From: CAZDWZ01 sp964509425
Lineage (GTDB): Bacteria > Bdellovibrionota_C > UBA2361 > SZUA-149 > CAZDWZ01
Assembly (NCBI GenBank): GCA_964509425.1
Contig: CAZDWZ010000001.1
Location: forward strand, 124,001-188,000
Length of the DNA stretch: 64,000 nucleotides
Direction of reading: 5' to 3'
Shown here: positions 61,442 through 64,000 of the stretch, one piece after another
Position numbering within the stretch: position 1 is the first letter of the stretch
Layout: each line of letters starts with the position of its first letter
The notes under the pieces: model-generated
What the model was told of the DNA's origin: nothing
Database searches by the model: none
Seen by the model: the letters and a program-made list of their open reading frames with translations, nothing else
Translations under genes and position numbers: made by a program

Positions 61442-61482
61442 AATGTAGTTTAGGCTACATTCGGTGTAGCCTAAACTACATT
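61442..61482. promoter_or_regulatory. Operator-like 17-bp inverted repeat with four helically phased half-sites
   Basis: Arms 61442-61458 and 61466-61482 are perfect complements with a seven-base spacer. Each arm is itself a dyad, TGTAG and CTACA, so half-sites begin at 61444, 61455, 61465 and 61476, a period of 10-11 bases. This is the pattern of two adjacent dimeric repressors on one face of DNA. It lies between the divergent barrel and LivK-like genes and may control both. Confidence 0.72.
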
Positions 61483-61705
61483 TCAGCGGAAAGGCAAGCG
61501 TCCCGAATGGTGAGAAATAGGCTTGGGGTCGGAAGTATCGGTGAAAGTTCAAGGCTGCTCGGGCTCCTAAGGCTTTGGACCCTCTCAATGCGCTGAGAAA
61601 AACTCCGGAAATCGTGCAAGCCGTCTTACAAGGTCGTATTCTGGCCGGCGCTTGTTTTGTTTGGCGTCTTTGCCCATCATGATGAACACCGATGAGAGGA
61701 AAGTC

Positions 61706-62797
61706 ATGAATTCACGCCGATTGATAGTTTCAAAGATTCTCTGCGTCTTCTCATTCTTGCTCGTGCTCACTGCGCTCCTGAAGCCGCCGCCGACCTTTGG
61801 TGGTGAGCCGGCGGTCCAAAGGAAAGTCGGAATCATTCTGGCACTGACGGGGCCGATAGCTCCCGTTGGACAGAGCATTCAAAATGCTGCCGAGATGGCA
61901 AAGGCAAAATTCGATACCAACAACAACGTGACACTCATCTTCGAAGACGATCAGTTTCAGTCCAAGACCGCCGTGAATGCGGCGGAGAAACTGATCAACC
62001 AAGATAAGGTCGATGCGATTGTGACATTCAGCGGCGCCACTTCGGCGGCCGTTTCTGAAGTGGCTGAACGTCGTAAAGTTCCGATGATTGGCATCACGGC
62101 ACTCTCGACCATCGGGCGTTCGAAGAACTTCGTGTATTCGCTGTATCTTGACGCAGGTCAGCAAATTGCACTGCTTTCGACTTCGGCAGACGGCGCGGGC
62201 TTTAAGCGAATCGGCATGATCACCACGGTCCAAGAGTCGATGCTAGAGTTTCGAGCACGGATGAAAGAGAAAAAGGGATCTCTGATCGTTAGGGAAGAAG
62301 AAGTCATACCCGGTGATACGAATCTGAACTCCGTCGTAACCAAAATCTTGGCGCAAAAGCCGGAGGCGGTCATGCTCTTTGTTCTTCCCCCGCAAGTTTC
62401 TGCCGCCAGCCGGTTGTTTCGAGATCAGGGCTTCAAAGGAAAGTTTATCGGAGCTCCTCCACTTTACAATCCTCCTGAGATTAAAGCGGCCCAAGGTGCA
62501 CTGACCGGAGCGTGGCTACCGGGACCGAGCAGTAAAGGCTCTGAAGAGTTTCTCGGTGCGTATTTGGAGCGATATCACGAACCGTGTATCTCCGAGGGTC
62601 TCTACGGATACGACACTGTCGCGCTTCTCATTCAAGCTGCCGCATCCGGAGATATTGCAAATTCGCTCCAACAGACTCGGAGCTTTTCTGGATTGCTGGG
62701 CGAGTATCCAAAAACCACCGGCAACGTTTTCCAAGTGCCGGGTGAACTGAAAGAAATCTCGGTCGAGGGAACACTCCTCTCGGCAAAGATTCAGTGA
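61706..62797 (+). CDS. LivK-like periplasmic binding protein
   Basis: A 363-residue binding protein of the branched-chain amino-acid type. Signal peptide (KILCVFSFLLVLTALL, cleavage near TFGGE), then KVGIILALTGPIAPVGQSIQNAAEMA, the classic first strand and helix; SGATSAAVSEVAERRKVPMIGI and YDTVALLIQAA follow in family order. AGAGG seven bases before ATG 61706 supports that start over ATGs upstream. No permease gene is near. It shares fold but little length or linker design with the protein at 16775. Confidence 0.85.
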   Translation: MNSRRLIVSKILCVFSFLLVLTALLKPPPTFGGEPAVQRKVGIILALTGPIAPVGQSIQNAAEMAKAKFDTNNNVTLIFEDDQFQSKTAVNAAEKLINQDKVDAIVTFSGATSAAVSEVAERRKVPMIGITALSTIGRSKNFVYSLYLDAGQQIALLSTSADGAGFKRIGMITTVQESMLEFRARMKEKKGSLIVREEEVIPGDTNLNSVVTKILAQKPEAVMLFVLPPQVSAASRLFRDQGFKGKFIGAPPLYNPPEIKAAQGALTGAWLPGPSSKGSEEFLGAYLERYHEPCISEGLYGYDTVALLIQAAASGDIANSLQQTRSFSGLLGEYPKTTGNVFQVPGELKEISVEGTLLSAKIQ

Positions 62798-62949
62798 GGA
62801 GATCCGGAGCGAATCACGCCGTTTTCAGCCTTTTTGGATTTTCATCTCTGAAAGTCCTCTAACTGCTTGGAATTATTTGCCTCTAGACGATTGACATACG
62901 CTATCTTTTTAAGCAGATTCGGGGGCTCCAAAGTTTTGTCCAGGATGTG

Positions 62950-63025
62950 GTGGCTGTAGCTCAGTCGGTAGAGCACAGGATTGTGGCTCCTGGTGTCGTG
63001 GGTTCGATTCCCATCAGCCACCCCA
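62950..63025 (+). tRNA. tRNA-His (anticodon GTG)
   Basis: Cloverleaf with acceptor GTGGCTG/CAGCCAC, anticodon loop TTGTGGC in CAGGA/TCCTG, giving GTG, and T loop TTCGATT. The base before it is G (62949), which pairs with the C discriminator as the His-specific G-1. CCA is encoded. Confidence 0.95.
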
Positions 63026-63116
63026 TTTTTTCAAACATCCAGCATTTTTTCAAACATCCAGCATTTTTTCAGACATCCAGCATTTCTCAAACATCCAGCA
63101 TTTTTCAAACATCCAG
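63024..63116 (+). repeat. Five tandem copies of an 18-19 base unit
   Basis: Units begin at 63024, 63043, 63062, 63081 and 63099 (19, 19, 19, 18, 18 bases), consensus CATTTTTTCAAACATCCAG with small changes. The first unit starts with the last two bases of the tRNA-His CCA, and the T-run could end the tRNA transcript. The following 150 bases to the NTF2-like gene hold no gene I can support. Confidence 0.9.
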
Positions 63117-63266
63117 CGTTTCTTCGAACTGCCGCGATTTCCCTTCATCTGGCGTATTTACCCGGGACAATTCAGTCCCGTTCGTTATGCAGCGTGCAAT
63201 CAGCCGCATTCGCTGCGAGACATTCTCGGGCGCTCGTCGAACGCGCTGTCGGACTCTCCGAAGTCC

Positions 63267-63635
63267 CTAGAATATTCCGTTCTCGTTCACCGAGTTTTCG
63301 GTGATAGGCTGTCCGAGATCCCAAAGCTCAACGACCTTCCCGCCCTTAAACCTAAAAATATGCACAACGGCGACACCCGAATCTTCAGGTCGTTGCCGCA
63401 CATGAGAAAGCGTCACCACCTCGTCACCTTCCTCGACCACTTTTTTAATTTCCAGAATTTTCTCAGGGTTCTTCGCCGACGCTTCATGCATGGCCGCCTT
63501 AAGCGACGCACGGTCACCTTTGAAGAATTGGTTATGGTGAATGAAGTTCGAGTCAATAAATCGTTCGTACGCATCATCGATCTGTCGATCGACAACCATC
63601 CTCAGAAAGGCCGACGCCGACGCTTTGTTATTCAT
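63267..63635 (-). CDS. SnoaL/NTF2-like protein
   Basis: A 122-residue protein of the NTF2-like cone fold: a helix pair (SASAFLRMVVDRQIDDAYERFID), SNFIHHNQFFKGDRASLKAAM and a beta sheet (EGDEVVTLSHVRQRP, VVHIFRFKGGKVVELWDL). The HH(N)Q and final ELWD pattern recall SnoaL-like polyketide cyclase relatives that act on small ligands. AGGAG lies ten bases before ATG 63635. The upstream frame to 63695 is a less likely extension. The ligand is unknown. Confidence 0.8.
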   Translation of the reverse strand: MNNKASASAFLRMVVDRQIDDAYERFIDSNFIHHNQFFKGDRASLKAAMHEASAKNPEKILEIKKVVEEGDEVVTLSHVRQRPEDSGVAVVHIFRFKGGKVVELWDLGQPITENSVNENGIF

Positions 63636-63747
63636 TCTTACGCACTCCTCAGTCAATGTCTCCCTCGAATCCCAGTGGTCAGTGATATCAGCCAAAACAC
63701 GCTCAGCACCAAATGAATTTCCAAAAGACAGCCTCCAGCCGAGCGAG

Positions 63748-63999
63748 CTATTCGCCGGAGCTGGACGCCCAGCGTCCGTCAGAAGTTCGCTCGATGAGCC
63801 CTGTAGCCTCTAATTTTCCCAGTTGACCACGCAGCGTATCAGGCGAGATCGATAGACGCCTCTGCAGTTCCTCGGAGTCGAGGGTGCCCGCCCCCCAGAG
63901 CGTCGCCACTATTGATTCCGCCGCTCTAAAGTCTTCATCAGTTCGAAAATTCGTTCTTTGAACCTCTGGTGGTTTCGGTCCCCAGGGCTTGGACACCAC
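63748..63999 (-). CDS. Winged-helix DNA-binding protein, probably 5'-partial at the window edge
   Basis: At least 83 residues. AAESIVATLWGAGTLDSEELQRRLSISPDTLRGQLGKLEATGLIERTSDGRW is a winged helix of the MarR/ArsR-like kind: helix, recognition helix and wing. The GTG at 63999 could be a start, but the frame is open to the window edge, so more may lie beyond. It is upstream of the NTF2-like gene on the same strand and could regulate it. Confidence 0.55.
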   Translation of the reverse strand: MVSKPWGPKPPEVQRTNFRTDEDFRAAESIVATLWGAGTLDSEELQRRLSISPDTLRGQLGKLEATGLIERTSDGRWASSSGE

Positions 64000-64000
64000 A

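Noticed and set aside
63024..63116. CRISPR array after tRNA-His
   Set aside because: The units are contiguous tandem copies with no unique spacers.

Overview
The window is about 64 kb of a Gram-negative chromosome of moderate GC. An outer membrane with lipid A is implied by LpxD, a BamD-like lipoprotein, an MsbA-type exporter, an O-antigen ligase-like protein, several lipoproteins and a complete tripartite RND pump. The MopE-type metal-binding motif joined to a beta-helix and the many secreted lipoproteins recall deltaproteobacterial lineages (Myxococcota, Bdellovibrionota and relatives), but no gene seen here fixes the taxon. A 10-N scaffold gap (38695-38704) shows this is a draft assembly.

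Layout. 1-31.7 kb is a chromosomal segment rich in envelope functions: an FrhB-like iron-sulfur flavoprotein, a triad-less alpha/beta hydrolase, lpxD, a BamD-like lipoprotein, a multi-PAS hybrid kinase, a metzincin-type lipoprotein, a MOP-family flippase, an RsmB/F-type rRNA methyltransferase, an MsbA-type ABC exporter, an O-antigen ligase-like protein, a surface alpha/beta hydrolase, a LivK-like binding protein, a 2-hydroxyacid dehydrogenase, rlmN, two glycosyltransferases, a secreted beta-helix protein, a DMT transporter, a compositionally foreign glucokinase-like gene, a CorC/HlyC-type protein, an rlmC-type methyltransferase, an SGNH-hydrolase membrane protein and a membrane peroxiredoxin.

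31855-41160 is an integrated element of about 9.3 kb, bounded by an exact 45-bp direct repeat whose right copy is the 3' part of an intact tRNA-Asp gene. It carries a tyrosine integrase, a small HTH/excisionase-like protein, a RecA-like AAA ATPase followed by two inverted sets of 9-bp iterons (a likely replication origin), an HK97-fold major capsid protein and a P27-like small terminase. No large terminase, portal or tail gene is visible, although the N gap lies just after the small terminase. This layout is that of a capsid-forming phage satellite (cf-PICI-like). On the opposite strand at its right end lies a cargo operon: a multi-TM protein, a ComEC-like metallo-beta-lactamase hydrolase and a third protein cut by the gap. 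It is a candidate anti-phage or inter-satellite competition system and the most interesting part of the window.

41-48 kb holds tRNA-Asp, tRNA-Val, then the conserved proteostasis block read leftwards as tig-clpP-clpX-lon, and tRNA-Leu. 48-53 kb holds an MscS channel, an alkylation-repair pair (Ada-AlkA fusion plus Ogt) and a second hybrid kinase. 53-60.6 kb is an RND efflux operon (TetR regulator, adaptor, pump, outer-membrane factor) preceded by a three-fold operator array and followed by an HxlR regulator. 60.6-64 kb has an outer-membrane protein of the phenol MetA-pathway family with a four-half-site operator, a second LivK-like binding protein, tRNA-His followed by a tandem repeat, an NTF2-like protein and a partial winged-helix gene. 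All family assignments come from reading motifs in the translations; no database search was possible.
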